From contig JAKLDR010000002.1 in the NCBI GenBank assembly GCA_022703445.1, forward strand, positions 124,001-188,000: a DNA stretch of 64,000 nucleotides. Direction: 5' to 3'. Positions 32,718-40,506 of this stretch are shown one piece after another. Below the pieces are notes generated by a model. That model saw only the letters and a program-made list of their open reading frames with translations, was not told the origin of the DNA and made no database searches. Positions within the stretch are counted from its first letter, which is position 1, and each line of letters starts with the position of its first letter. This stretch comes from Planctomycetota bacterium. GTDB lineage: Bacteria; Planctomycetota; SZUA-567; JAKLDR01. Position numbers and translations under genes: made by a program.

Positions 32718-35181
32718 TCCTGACGTCCATCCGCACGATGCCGGTGTAGGTCGAGGCCCAGAGGCGGCTGCCGTCGGTGTTGGCGCTCAGGAAGAGCGGG
32801 AAGAACGCCTCCTTCAGGTAGTAGCGCGGCTTGGGCTCGCCGCCGGCGGTTTCGCAGAGGTAGTTGCCCTGGGTCTTGTCCTGGTAGCCCTGGGGCTTCT
32901 CGCGGAGCTGCTTGAAGAGCCACTGCGGCGCCGCGGCTGCGGGCACGTCCTCGGGCTTGGCCGCCGCCCAGGCCTTGCCGTCGAACCTGGCGGCCTCGGC
33001 CTGTAGGGGCACGGCATGCCGTGCCCCTACGCCATCGCCGACGAGCTCGACCGGCAGCAGTCCGAGCGGTGCTTGGCCGCCGGCGACCAGGATGTTGCCG
33101 TCCTTGTCCTTCGCGATGCGCTCGATCTTGCGGTCCTTGAGCGCCACCTGAAGCTCGAAGCGCCCCGTGGTGGTGTCGAGCCTGGTGACCAGCCCCCGGT
33201 CGGAGCCAACGTAGACGTAGCGGCCGTCGTCGAGGAGCGCGGTGGCTCGCCAGTACCAGCGGAACTCGGGCGCGGCGAGCTGCTTCCAGGAGCCGGCGGC
33301 CTCGTCGAAGAAGCCGACACAGCTCTCGGTCACCGCCCAGTGGGTCTCGCCGGCCAGGAAGGAGCCCAGCACCAGGTCATGGCCGATGGCCTCCCAGAGT
33401 TGGTCCTTCAGGGAGTTGCCGCTGGCGGTGAGCTGCCCGGTGGAGATGTTGAGCACCATGGGCTGCTCGCCCTGGAGGTCGAGCTGCTCCGGGTGGTGCT
33501 CGAACTTCGCGGCCCAGGCCGCGCCGGCATCGGCGCGCGAGGCCACCTGGTCGAGACACGGCCAGTAGCCGCCGAAGTACTGCTTGGGCACGAGCCTAGT
33601 CATCGCGAAGGCCCGCTTCGGCCCGACGGTCAGGTTCTCGACGAACTGCGGGACGATCGTGTCGGCGCCGTGGCAGCCGTCCTGGCCGCAGATCAGCCGC
33701 TGGCCAAGTTCCTCGAGCGCCAGTGGCAGCGAGGTCCACTTGCCGGCCTTCTCGTCGTAGCGCAGCAGGCCGAAGCCGCCCGTGTGGAACTCCAGGCGCT
33801 TGGTGGTGGTCATTCCCGGGTGGGCGCTCTTGGCCGCGTACTTGCCCTCCATGGTCACCGCCCAGACCGCGCCGTCGGCGGCCACGGTCAGGCACGAGAC
33901 CGGCCTGGCCGGCCGGCCGTCGACCTCCGCCCAGGTCTGCCACTTGCGCGCGGCCAGGTCGAAGCGGGCCAGGCCGCCGCCGGCCGGGGCGGCGTCGCCC
34001 GCCGCGGCCAGCGGCTCGGAGGCGATCCAGGCCGCGGAGTCGGTGAGCAGGAGCTGCGCGTACCGGCCGCGGACCTCCTCGGGCGGCTCCAGCGCCTCGG
34101 TCTTGCCGGTGGCCGGGTCGTACTCGGCCAGGCCCTTGGGAGTCAGGAAGTAGAGCTTGCCGCCGCGGGCCGTCTGCTCGAAGCCGTTCTCGGCGATCTT
34201 GGTCCACTTGGCAGCCTTGAGGTCCAGCTCGTAGATGTCGCCGAAGGAGCCGGCGTAGAGCCGCCCGGCGAGCTCGACGGGATTAGTGATGAAGTGCGCG
34301 GTGCGCCGCTCCCAGTGCGGCGGCCAGATGCCGTTGTCCACCGCCTTGGCGATGCGCGCGGCGGTGGGCAGGGCGGGGAACCGGTTTCCTCCGGCGCGAT
34401 CCTTCTCGATGCTGCTGTAGCGCAGTGTGCCGGTATCGCCAATGAACCAGAAGTCATGGTTGTTGACGGCGATGACCCGGACGTACTTGCACTTGGGCAA
34501 CAGTGAAACGTCCTGGATTGTCTCGGTGCCGACGCTGAGCATGGCCGTTCCGCCGCGGTGTATGAGCCACAGCTCCCTGCCGTCGCTGGCCAGCTGGTAG
34601 ACGAGCTTGTCCGGCAGCCCCTCGGCCCGGCCGTAGCTCTTCACCAGCTTCTTCCCGGCCAGGTCGAACTGGAGGATCTCGTTGTCGGCGGCGACCCACA
34701 GGAACTTCTCGTCGCGGGTCCAGGCGGTGAAGCGGCGCTTGAAGTCGTAGGGCCGGCCGACGACCGCTTCGGCGCCCTTCAGGTCCGGCGGCGTCGCGGA
34801 GTTGACCGTCCCGGGCATGACCACGCAGGCCAGGCAGCGCATCCGCCGCCAGAACTCGTGGCCGGCGTTGACCCGCTCGTCGACGTAGGCCACCGCCCTG
34901 AGCTTGTCGCCCTCGGCGACGCCGTAGATCTCCGGGGTCTGGCCGTGCATGACCGAGCCGAGGCTCTTGCCGCGCTCGTCCATGACCAGCTCGTAGGCCT
35001 TGCCATCGGCGGTTGTGAAGGTCGCCGCCGCGGGCACGCCGGCCTGGCGCTTGGTGACGTTGACCTTGCCGGTGAACTTGGCGGTTCCGGCCGGCGCCTC
35101 GCCTGCCAGTGCGGAGGAGAAGAGCAGTCCGGCCAGGACAGTCGCGATCCCCGGCAACGCCGGGCGCCTGAGCTTACGCAT
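32704..35181 (-). CDS. Large secreted beta-propeller protein
   Basis: Protein of 825 residues; ATG 35181 follows AAGGAGGGG and yields a signal peptide cut near SALAGEA. Residues about 30-120 form a small beta domain ('FTGKVNVTKRQAGVPAAATF'). From about 150 to the end are repeated propeller blades, for example 'FLWVAADNEILQFDLAGKKL', 'GGKLYFLTPKGLAEYDPATG', 'DGRYVYVGSDRGLVTRLDTT', 'KDKDGNILVAGGQAPLGLLP', in the style of two-component-sensor or NHL propellers. Residues about 718-727 (VGARHAVPLQ) are encoded by an inserted 28-base palindrome. The C-terminus is encoded by a word repeat. Probably an envelope binding protein; no catalytic motif. Confidence 0.75.
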   Translation of the reverse strand: MRKLRRPALPGIATVLAGLLFSSALAGEAPAGTAKFTGKVNVTKRQAGVPAAATFTTADGKAYELVMDERGKSLGSVMHGQTPEIYGVAEGDKLRAVAYVDERVNAGHEFWRRMRCLACVVMPGTVNSATPPDLKGAEAVVGRPYDFKRRFTAWTRDEKFLWVAADNEILQFDLAGKKLVKSYGRAEGLPDKLVYQLASDGRELWLIHRGGTAMLSVGTETIQDVSLLPKCKYVRVIAVNNHDFWFIGDTGTLRYSSIEKDRAGGNRFPALPTAARIAKAVDNGIWPPHWERRTAHFITNPVELAGRLYAGSFGDIYELDLKAAKWTKIAENGFEQTARGGKLYFLTPKGLAEYDPATGKTEALEPPEEVRGRYAQLLLTDSAAWIASEPLAAAGDAAPAGGGLARFDLAARKWQTWAEVDGRPARPVSCLTVAADGAVWAVTMEGKYAAKSAHPGMTTTKRLEFHTGGFGLLRYDEKAGKWTSLPLALEELGQRLICGQDGCHGADTIVPQFVENLTVGPKRAFAMTRLVPKQYFGGYWPCLDQVASRADAGAAWAAKFEHHPEQLDLQGEQPMVLNISTGQLTASGNSLKDQLWEAIGHDLVLGSFLAGETHWAVTESCVGFFDEAAGSWKQLAAPEFRWYWRATALLDDGRYVYVGSDRGLVTRLDTTTGRFELQVALKDRKIERIAKDKDGNILVAGGQAPLGLLPVELVGDGVGARHAVPLQAEAARFDGKAWAAAKPEDVPAAAAPQWLFKQLREKPQGYQDKTQGNYLCETAGGEPKPRYYLKEAFFPLFLSANTDGSRLWASTYTGIVRMDVRKNAE
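33003..33030. repeat. Perfect 28-base palindrome inside a gene
   Basis: GTAGGGGCACGGCA followed at once by its exact reverse complement. It is read in frame by the propeller gene without a stop. Repeats of the GTAGGGGC...GCCCCTAC kind are known from many environmental genomes as dispersed sequences. Confidence 0.9.
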
Positions 35182-35261
35182 GGGAGCCCCTCCTTGCTTT
35201 GGGCCATGGTAGTCGGGCGGGCCGTGGTGGCAAGGCTGGAACGCAACCCGCCTGCGCCGGT

Positions 35262-35290
35262 TTGACTTCGGGGGCAAAGCCCGCTAGATT
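35262..35290 (+). promoter_or_regulatory. Sigma-70-type promoter of lipoprotein gene 35335-36093
   Basis: -35 TTGACT at 35262-35267, 17-base spacer, -10 TAGATT at 35285-35290. The spacer has a CGGGGGCAAAGCCCG hairpin. Leader of about 38 bases. Confidence 0.7.
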
Positions 35291-35334
35291 ATGTGTGCGG
35301 CTGCTGGGCAGCCGGCGACAAGGAGCACCGGATC

Positions 35335-36093
35335 ATGGCTCTGTCCGCCGGAATTCGCACGTTCCTTCTCTGCGCCCTGGCGGCCTCCCTGTCCGCGGGC
35401 TGCTCGCCGGCCGGAGCGGCCCGTCCGGCGCTCCTCCAGGACGGCACCCGCCAGGTCACCGTGGACGTCTTCCAGGACGGGCGGAAGGTGGCTCCGGTCA
35501 ACGGGGTGCGCAGGCTGCGCGCCGCGCCCTTCGAGCTGGAGCTCTCCGGCGACCTGCGCTGGGCGTCCTACCACGCCGCGGCCGGCGGTGAGCTGGCCGG
35601 GAAGCTCTCGACGCCGGGCCGCCCGCTGGTCCTCTTCGCCGGCACCGCCGCCCCGGCCGAGGGCGGACGCCTGCACGTCTTCCGGGGCCGCGCCGAGAGC
35701 GACGAGGCCGCCGAGATCTTCACCGCCGACGAGCGCTTCTTCATCCGCCAGTGGGGGGCGCGCGAGCCCCAGGCCAGGGAGCTGGCCGAGCGGCTCAGCC
35801 GGAAGTTCGGCGCCCCGCCGGCCATCGCCTGCTTCGGGCGCTTCCCGCTGCCCTGCGCCGACGCCGCCGCCAGCCCGCGCTACTTCCTGTCCGGCGCCAC
35901 GGGGCTCGGAGGCGAGCGCCTGCGCGGCCGGTTCCGGGTGGAGGCGCTCCGCGAGGGCGCGTCCGACCTGGCCCTGGGCGCCATTCCCCGGCTCCACCTG
36001 CTGGTCTTCCTGGAGGGGCCCATCGACCGCGAGTTCCGCAGCGCGGCCTGGACCGAGCTGGTCCTGGAGTTCGTCCCCGCGCCCGCTAAATAG
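35335..36093 (+). CDS. Putative lipoprotein, unknown function
   Basis: Protein of 252 residues; ATG 35335 follows AAGGAG. Signal with lipobox SLSAGC near residue 22. The rest reads as a beta-rich domain ('QVTVDVFQDGRKVAPVNGVR', 'APFELELSGDLRWASYHAAA', 'LLVFLEGPIDREFRSAAWTE') with no family known to me. Own promoter, no partner on its strand; convergent with phoU. The 54-base gap contains GCGCCCCGG and GGTTGGGGCGC, able to pair as a large two-way stem. Confidence 0.65.
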   Translation: MALSAGIRTFLLCALAASLSAGCSPAGAARPALLQDGTRQVTVDVFQDGRKVAPVNGVRRLRAAPFELELSGDLRWASYHAAAGGELAGKLSTPGRPLVLFAGTAAPAEGGRLHVFRGRAESDEAAEIFTADERFFIRQWGAREPQARELAERLSRKFGAPPAIACFGRFPLPCADAAASPRYFLSGATGLGGERLRGRFRVEALREGASDLALGAIPRLHLLVFLEGPIDREFRSAAWTELVLEFVPAPAK

Positions 36094-36147
36094 CCGCCGC
36101 GCCCCGGTCCTCCCGGCCGGCCGGGCGCCGACCCCCGGTTGGGGCGC

Positions 36148-36810
36148 TCAGCCCCTGACGTGCCGGATGTCCTCGCCGCGGACGATGTAGACCACGTCCT
36201 CGGCGATGTTCACGGCGTGGTCCGCCACGCGCTCGAAGGCCCGGGCGGTGAGGATCAGGCCCAGAGACCGGCTGATGCTCCGCGGGTCGCCGAGCATGTA
36301 GGTCACCAGCTCCCGGAAGATCTGGTCGTTGAGCCGGTCGACCTGGTCGTCGGTCCGGATGACCACCTCGGCGTCGCCCTCCGAGCCCTTGAGGAAGGCC
36401 TCCAGTGCCCGGTGGAGCATCTGCTCGGCGATGGCCGCCATGCGCGGCAGGTCGACCAGGGGCTTGAGCGGCGGCTCCTCCAGGAGCTTGAGGCTCTCGT
36501 AGCCGTGGCAGATGGAGACCGCGTGGTCGGCGCAGCGCTCGAGCTCGGCGTTGATCCGGGTGATCATGAGCAGGAAGCGCAGGTCCCGGGCCACCGGCGT
36601 GTAGACCCCGATCAGCCTGACGGTCTCGTTGTCGATGGAGCGCTGGAAGGCGTCCATCCGGTCCTCGTCGACCAGCACCTGAGCAATGAGCGCCGGATTG
36701 CGGTCGACCAGCACGCCCATGGCCTTGCGGATCATGCCCTCGGCCACGGTGCCCATGGCCAGCACGTCCTGCTTGAGCTTGTAGAGGTCCTCGTCAAAGC
36801 GCTTGGGCAT
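36148..36810 (-). CDS. phoU: PhoU phosphate-uptake regulator
   Basis: Protein of 220 residues from ATG 36810 (AGGAGGTG upstream). Two PhoU four-helix repeats: 'FDEDLYKLKQDVLAMGTVAE' and 'MLHRALEAFLKGSEGDAEVV', each followed by the metal-binding ERCADH (about 105-110) and ERVADH (about 200-205) motifs. PhoU damps Pst uptake and the phosphate-sensing histidine kinase when phosphate is plentiful. Last gene of the pst operon, separated from pstB by a word hairpin (36838-36919). No PhoR/PhoB pair in the window. Confidence 0.95.
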   Translation of the reverse strand: MPKRFDEDLYKLKQDVLAMGTVAEGMIRKAMGVLVDRNPALIAQVLVDEDRMDAFQRSIDNETVRLIGVYTPVARDLRFLLMITRINAELERCADHAVSICHGYESLKLLEEPPLKPLVDLPRMAAIAEQMLHRALEAFLKGSEGDAEVVIRTDDQVDRLNDQIFRELVTYMLGDPRSISRSLGLILTARAFERVADHAVNIAEDVVYIVRGEDIRHVRG

Positions 36811-36837
36811 GGAACACCTCCTGTTCGTCCTGACTGT

Positions 36838-36919
36838 CGCTATCGGTATCGCTATCGCCATCGGAGCCGACAGGCGATGCCAACGGCGGCTCGATACCGA
36901 TAGCGATATCGATAGCGAG
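36838..36919. repeat. Tandem-word hairpin, CGATAC/CGATAG family, inside pst operon
   Basis: Left arm 36838-36866 (CGCTATCGGTATCGCTATCG) and right arm 36891-36919 (CGATACCGATAGCGATATCG), same words as 265-401 nearly 36 kb away. Here it sits between two genes of one operon, so in the mRNA the stem could separate pst transporter expression from phoU. Confidence 0.8.
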
Positions 36920-36941
36920 GCTGAATCGCACGGATCCTGCG

Positions 36942-37766
36942 TCAGCCATATCGCCCCTCGATGTACTCCTCGGTGCGCCTGTCGCGCGGGTTGATGAAGA
37001 GCTCGGCCGTGGGGCCGTGCTCCACGAGCCGCCCGCTGAGCATGTAGATGCAGTCGTCGCTAACCCGCCGGGCCTGGGCCATGTTGTGGGTGACGATCAC
37101 TATGGTGTAGCGCCGGCGCATGCCGTCGAGCAGTTCCTCCACCGCCGCGGTGGCCTCGGCGTCGAGCGCCGAACAGGGCTCGTCCATGAGCAGGACCTCG
37201 GGCCTGAGGGGCAGGAGCCGGGCGATGCACAGCTTCTGCTGCTGCTCGAGCTGCAGTTCGGTGGCCCGCGCGCCCAGCCGGTCCTTGACCGCGTCCCAGA
37301 GGAAGACCTCGCGCAGGGCCTTCTCCACGGCGAGCTTCTCCTCGGCCCGGCACAGGCTCCCGGCGCCGCCGTGCAGCCTCAGGCCGAAGACCACGTTGTC
37401 ATAGATGGACAGCGGCAGCGGGTTGGGTCGCTGGAAGACCATCCCGACGGACTTGCGCAGCTCGATCAGTGAGACCTCCGGGGCAAGGATGTTCTGGCCC
37501 ATGATGGTGATCTGGCCGCTGGTCCGGACGCCGGGGAAGCGCTCGTTCATGCGGTTGAAGCTGCGCAGCAGGGTGGTCTTGCCGCAGCCCGACGGGCCGA
37601 TCAGCGCGGTGATCCGCCCCGGCCGGATGCTGGCCGAGACGCCGATCAGTGCCTGGAAGCCGCCGTACCACAGGCTGAAGTCCCGGGTGAGGATGCCGCG
37701 GTCCGCCGAAGCGGCGGCCGCGAGCCCCGGCCGCGGCTCAGCCGAAGACGCCGTGGACGTAGTCAT
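36942..37766 (-). CDS. pstB: Phosphate ABC transporter ATPase PstB, signature motif lost
   Basis: Protein of 274 residues; start ATG 37766 overlaps the preceding pstB-like gene by 29 bases, and a start further in is possible. Walker A GPSGCGKTT, Q-loop VFQRPNPLPLSIYDNV, Walker B VLLMDEPCSALDA and H-loop VTHNMAQARRV are all intact and PstB-specific. The signature, normally LSGGQQQRLCIAR, reads LQLEQQQKLCIAR, so the two serine/glycine contacts to ATP are gone. The first 25 residues are a low-complexity extension. Makes sense only if it works with the neighbouring ATPase, which kept its signature but lost the other motifs. Confidence 0.93.
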   Translation of the reverse strand: MTTSTASSAEPRPGLAAAASADRGILTRDFSLWYGGFQALIGVSASIRPGRITALIGPSGCGKTTLLRSFNRMNERFPGVRTSGQITIMGQNILAPEVSLIELRKSVGMVFQRPNPLPLSIYDNVVFGLRLHGGAGSLCRAEEKLAVEKALREVFLWDAVKDRLGARATELQLEQQQKLCIARLLPLRPEVLLMDEPCSALDAEATAAVEELLDGMRRRYTIVIVTHNMAQARRVSDDCIYMLSGRLVEHGPTAELFINPRDRRTEEYIEGRYG

Positions 37767-38499
37767 GGGTCACCTGGTTTCCGGGCCGTTCGGAGAAGAT
37801 CACCTCGGTGCGGTCCACCTGGACGAGTTCGCCCTTGTTGAGGAAGCAGGTCGCGTCCCCCAGGCGCCGGGCCTGCTGCACAAGGTTGGTGACCAGCAGG
37901 ATGGTCATGTTCTTCCTGAGCTCGAGGAGCACGTCCTCGATGCGCATGGTGGTCACCGGGTCGATGGCGATGGAGAACTCGTCGAGGCACAGGATCTCCG
38001 GGTCGTGGGACAGCGCCCGGGCGATGGTCAGGCGCTGCTGCTGGCCGCCGGAGAGCATGGTGCCGAGCGACTTCAGCCGGTCCTTGACCTCGTCCCACAG
38101 CGCCGCCTGGCGCAGGCAGCGCTCGACGATGATGTCGAGATCCGCCCGGCTGCAGCCGCCAGCCATCCGCGGGGCGTAGGCCACGTTGTCGTAGACGGAC
38201 AGCGGCAGTCCGACGGGCAGCGGGAAGACCATGCCGATACGGCGGCGCAGTCCGTAGACGTCGCGGATCCCGGCGGTGTCCTGGCCGTCGATCAGGACCT
38301 GGCCCTCGACCCGGGCTCCCGGGGTCAGTTCGATGGTCCGGTTGATGCACTTGAGCAGGGTGCTCTTGCCGGAGTTGGCCGGCCCGATGATCGCGAAGAT
38401 GGAGTTCGCGGGCACGTCCAGACTGATGCCCTTCAGGCTCTCCTTCCGCCCGTAGCGGACGGCGAGGTTCCGGATCTGGATCTTGGCGTCGGCGTTCAC
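37738..38499 (-). CDS. Second PstB-type ATPase, Q-loop and H-loop lost
   Basis: Protein of 253 residues. It has Walker A GPANSGKST, an intact signature LSGGQQQRLTIARAL, but Q-loop Gln is Pro (MVFPLPVGLPLSVYDNV), Walker B is LCLDEFSIAIDP (DEF instead of DEP) and the switch His is Asn (VTNLVQQARRL). It clearly belongs to PstB by length and by 'SVYDNVAYAPRMAG' and 'RTEVIFSERPGNQVTHDYVHG'. Tandem after pstA and overlapping the canonical-like copy, it most likely forms a heterodimer with it. The GTG/ATG choice is not in doubt: ATG 38499 sits eight bases from the pstA end. Confidence 0.93.
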   Translation of the reverse strand: MNADAKIQIRNLAVRYGRKESLKGISLDVPANSIFAIIGPANSGKSTLLKCINRTIELTPGARVEGQVLIDGQDTAGIRDVYGLRRRIGMVFPLPVGLPLSVYDNVAYAPRMAGGCSRADLDIIVERCLRQAALWDEVKDRLKSLGTMLSGGQQQRLTIARALSHDPEILCLDEFSIAIDPVTTMRIEDVLLELRKNMTILLVTNLVQQARRLGDATCFLNKGELVQVDRTEVIFSERPGNQVTHDYVHGVFG

Positions 38500-38506
38500 C
38501 GGTCGC

Positions 38507-39451
38507 CTACCACTTCTTCTTCGCCCGCAGGCGGGTGCGCAGGATGATCGCCGCGCTGTTGAAGACGAACACGAAACCGATGAGCACCACGGCCGTGGCG
38601 TAGGGCAACGCCTCGGGCGCGTCCTGCACCTGGGTGGTGACGGTGTAGAGGTGATAGGCCAGTGCCATGCACTGGTCGGTCGGGCTGTAGGGCAGCAGCG
38701 TGCCCGGCTCGACGGCCATGTAGAAGACCACCCCCGTGAACATGATCGGCGCGGTGTCTCCGGCCGCCCGCGAGACCTGGAGGATCAGGCCGGTGAGAAT
38801 GCCGCTGATCGAGTTGGGCAGGACGATGGTGCGGATCACCTGCCAGCGGCTGGCCCCCAGGTTCCAGCAGGCCTGCCGGAAGGCCATGGGCACGGCGTTC
38901 AGGGCCTCCTTGGTGGATACGATGATCACCGGCAGGGTCATGATCGCCAGGGTCAGCGAGGCGGCCAGGATGGACTTGCCCAGCCCCGCGAAGATCACGA
39001 ATGCGCCCACCCCGAAGAGGGCGTGGACGATGCTGGGCACGCCCGCCAGGTTGATGACCGCCAGATTGACGGCGCGCGTGAACCAGTTGTCACGGGCGAA
39101 CTCGTTCAGGTAGATTCCGGCCAGCACCCCGATGGGCGCGGCCACCAGCAGCGAGAAGGTCACCAGGTAGAGGGTCCCGACCAGCGCCGGCCAGACGCCG
39201 CCGCCGCGCATGAAGTTGGCCGGGACCTCGGTGATGAACCCCCAGGAGAGCATCGGCCAGGCGCGGACCAGGAGGTAGGCCAGGATCAGCAGCAGCGGCA
39301 GGACGATGGCCGCAGCCATGGCGCCGAAGGCGTACTTGGCGATCCGCTGCGCGCGCAGTTTGCGCCTGGTGAGGTCCGTCGCGGCGAAGAGGTTCGCGGC
39401 GCGGTCGGGCCCTGAGCCCAGAGTCGAAGGGCCGGCTTCGGGCGGGCTCAT
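38507..39451 (-). CDS. pstA: Phosphate ABC transporter permease PstA
   Basis: Protein of 314 residues; ATG 39451 overlaps the pstC stop (ATGA). Six membrane helices after a cytoplasmic N-terminus; the diagnostic PstA parts are 'GGVWPALVGTLYLVTFSLLV', 'AAPIGVLAGIYLNEFARDNW', 'AGVPSIVHALFGVGAFVIFA' and 'EALNAVPMAFRQACWNLGAS' (ATPase-docking loop). Residues about 7-16 (GPSTLGSGPD) are encoded by a CCCTTCGAC...CTCAGGGC dispersed repeat at 39408-39433, inserted into the variable N-terminus. Forms the channel with PstC. Confidence 0.95.
   Translation of the reverse strand: MSPPEAGPSTLGSGPDRAANLFAATDLTRRKLRAQRIAKYAFGAMAAAIVLPLLLILAYLLVRAWPMLSWGFITEVPANFMRGGGVWPALVGTLYLVTFSLLVAAPIGVLAGIYLNEFARDNWFTRAVNLAVINLAGVPSIVHALFGVGAFVIFAGLGKSILAASLTLAIMTLPVIIVSTKEALNAVPMAFRQACWNLGASRWQVIRTIVLPNSISGILTGLILQVSRAAGDTAPIMFTGVVFYMAVEPGTLLPYSPTDQCMALAYHLYTVTTQVQDAPEALPYATAVVLIGFVFVFNSAAIILRTRLRAKKKW
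39408..39433. repeat. CCTTCGAC...CTCAGGGC short repeat inside pstA
   Basis: On the minus strand GGCCCTTCGACTCTGGGCTC then AGGGCC, read as G-P-S-T-L-G-S-G-P. Same repeat family at 55969-55990, 57380-57400 and, without coding, 22367-22400. Confidence 0.75.
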
Positions 39452-40500
39452 CGCTGTTTCCTTATCCCCTTGACCACCAGGTCCGCGGTCAGGTTGACCG
39501 CGAAGGTGATGACGAACAGGGCGATGCCGATGACGAAGAGCGACTGGTAGTGATGGGCGGCCGGCGGGTAGCTGCCGTCGGGCAGGGCGCCGATCCGCGG
39601 CGCCTCGCCGAGCTCGGAGGCGATGGTGGCGGTCAGAGTGGACACCGAGTCGAGCGCGTGGAAGAAGGGGAAGCGCCCATCCGCCGGGATGTTGACCGCG
39701 TTGCCGGTGGCCATGAGCACGGCCATGGTCTCGCCCACCGCGCGGCCCACCCCCAGCAGCACGGCGGCGAGCAGCCCGCTCTTGGCGGCCGGGAAGATCA
39801 CCTTGTAGACCACCTGCCAGCGGGTGGCGCCCAGGGCCTCGGCGGCCGCCCGGTAGTCGTCGGGCACCGCGCGGATGGCGTCCTCGGCGATGGAGACGAT
39901 GATCGGTACGCTCATCAGGCCCACGATGATCCCGGCGTTGAGCGCGTTGGCCCCCACGTCCGCGCCGGTCACCCTGACGATGAGCGGCCCCATCACCACC
40001 ATGCCGATGAAGCCCCAGGCCACCGAGGGGATGGCGGCCAGCAGCTCGATCAGGATCTTGAGGGCCTCCCGGGTCCTCCGCCCGCAGAACTCGGCGATGA
40101 AGACCGCCGTGCCCAGGCCGAAGGGCACGGCCACGACCATGGCCAGGAGCGTCACCGCCCCGGTCCCGAAGATCAGCGCCAGGATCCCGTAGCTGCGCTC
40201 GACCTCGGAAGTGGGCATCCAGTTGATGCTGAAGAAGAACTTCTGGAAGTCGAACCCGTCCCGCAGGAACGGGGCGCCCTCCCTGAATATGAAGTAGAAG
40301 ATGCTGAAGACGAAGACGATGGCGCTGATCCCGCAGAGATAGATGAGGCTGACGATGGTCCGCTCGCTCAGAGAGTGGAACAGTCTGCGAATCGGCCCCC
40401 GCCCGGCGGTGCGCCGCCGTCCCGGAGGGGCGGCGCCTCCCGGGCCGCTTGCGTCCTGCGCCGGCTGCGAGTCCGGCCGCATGGCCTCTTCCGGCTTCAT
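39448..40500 (-). CDS. pstC: Phosphate ABC transporter permease PstC
   Basis: Protein of 350 residues from ATG 40500; a GTG two codons upstream (40506) is an alternative, directly after the pstS stop. A 45-residue Pro/Arg-rich cytoplasmic extension precedes the first helix ('TIVSLIYLCGISAIVFVFSI'). PstC signatures are 'PFGLGTAVFIAEFCGRRTRE', 'LIELLAAIPSVAWGFIGMVV', docking loop 'AIRAVPDDYRAAAEALGATR' and 'GVGRAVGETMAVLMATGNAV'. Partner of PstA in the phosphate channel. Confidence 0.95.
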   Translation of the reverse strand: MKPEEAMRPDSQPAQDASGPGGAAPPGRRRTAGRGPIRRLFHSLSERTIVSLIYLCGISAIVFVFSIFYFIFREGAPFLRDGFDFQKFFFSINWMPTSEVERSYGILALIFGTGAVTLLAMVVAVPFGLGTAVFIAEFCGRRTREALKILIELLAAIPSVAWGFIGMVVMGPLIVRVTGADVGANALNAGIIVGLMSVPIIVSIAEDAIRAVPDDYRAAAEALGATRWQVVYKVIFPAAKSGLLAAVLLGVGRAVGETMAVLMATGNAVNIPADGRFPFFHALDSVSTLTATIASELGEAPRIGALPDGSYPPAAHHYQSLFVIGIALFVITFAVNLTADLVVKGIRKQR

Positions 40501-40506
40501 TCCCAC

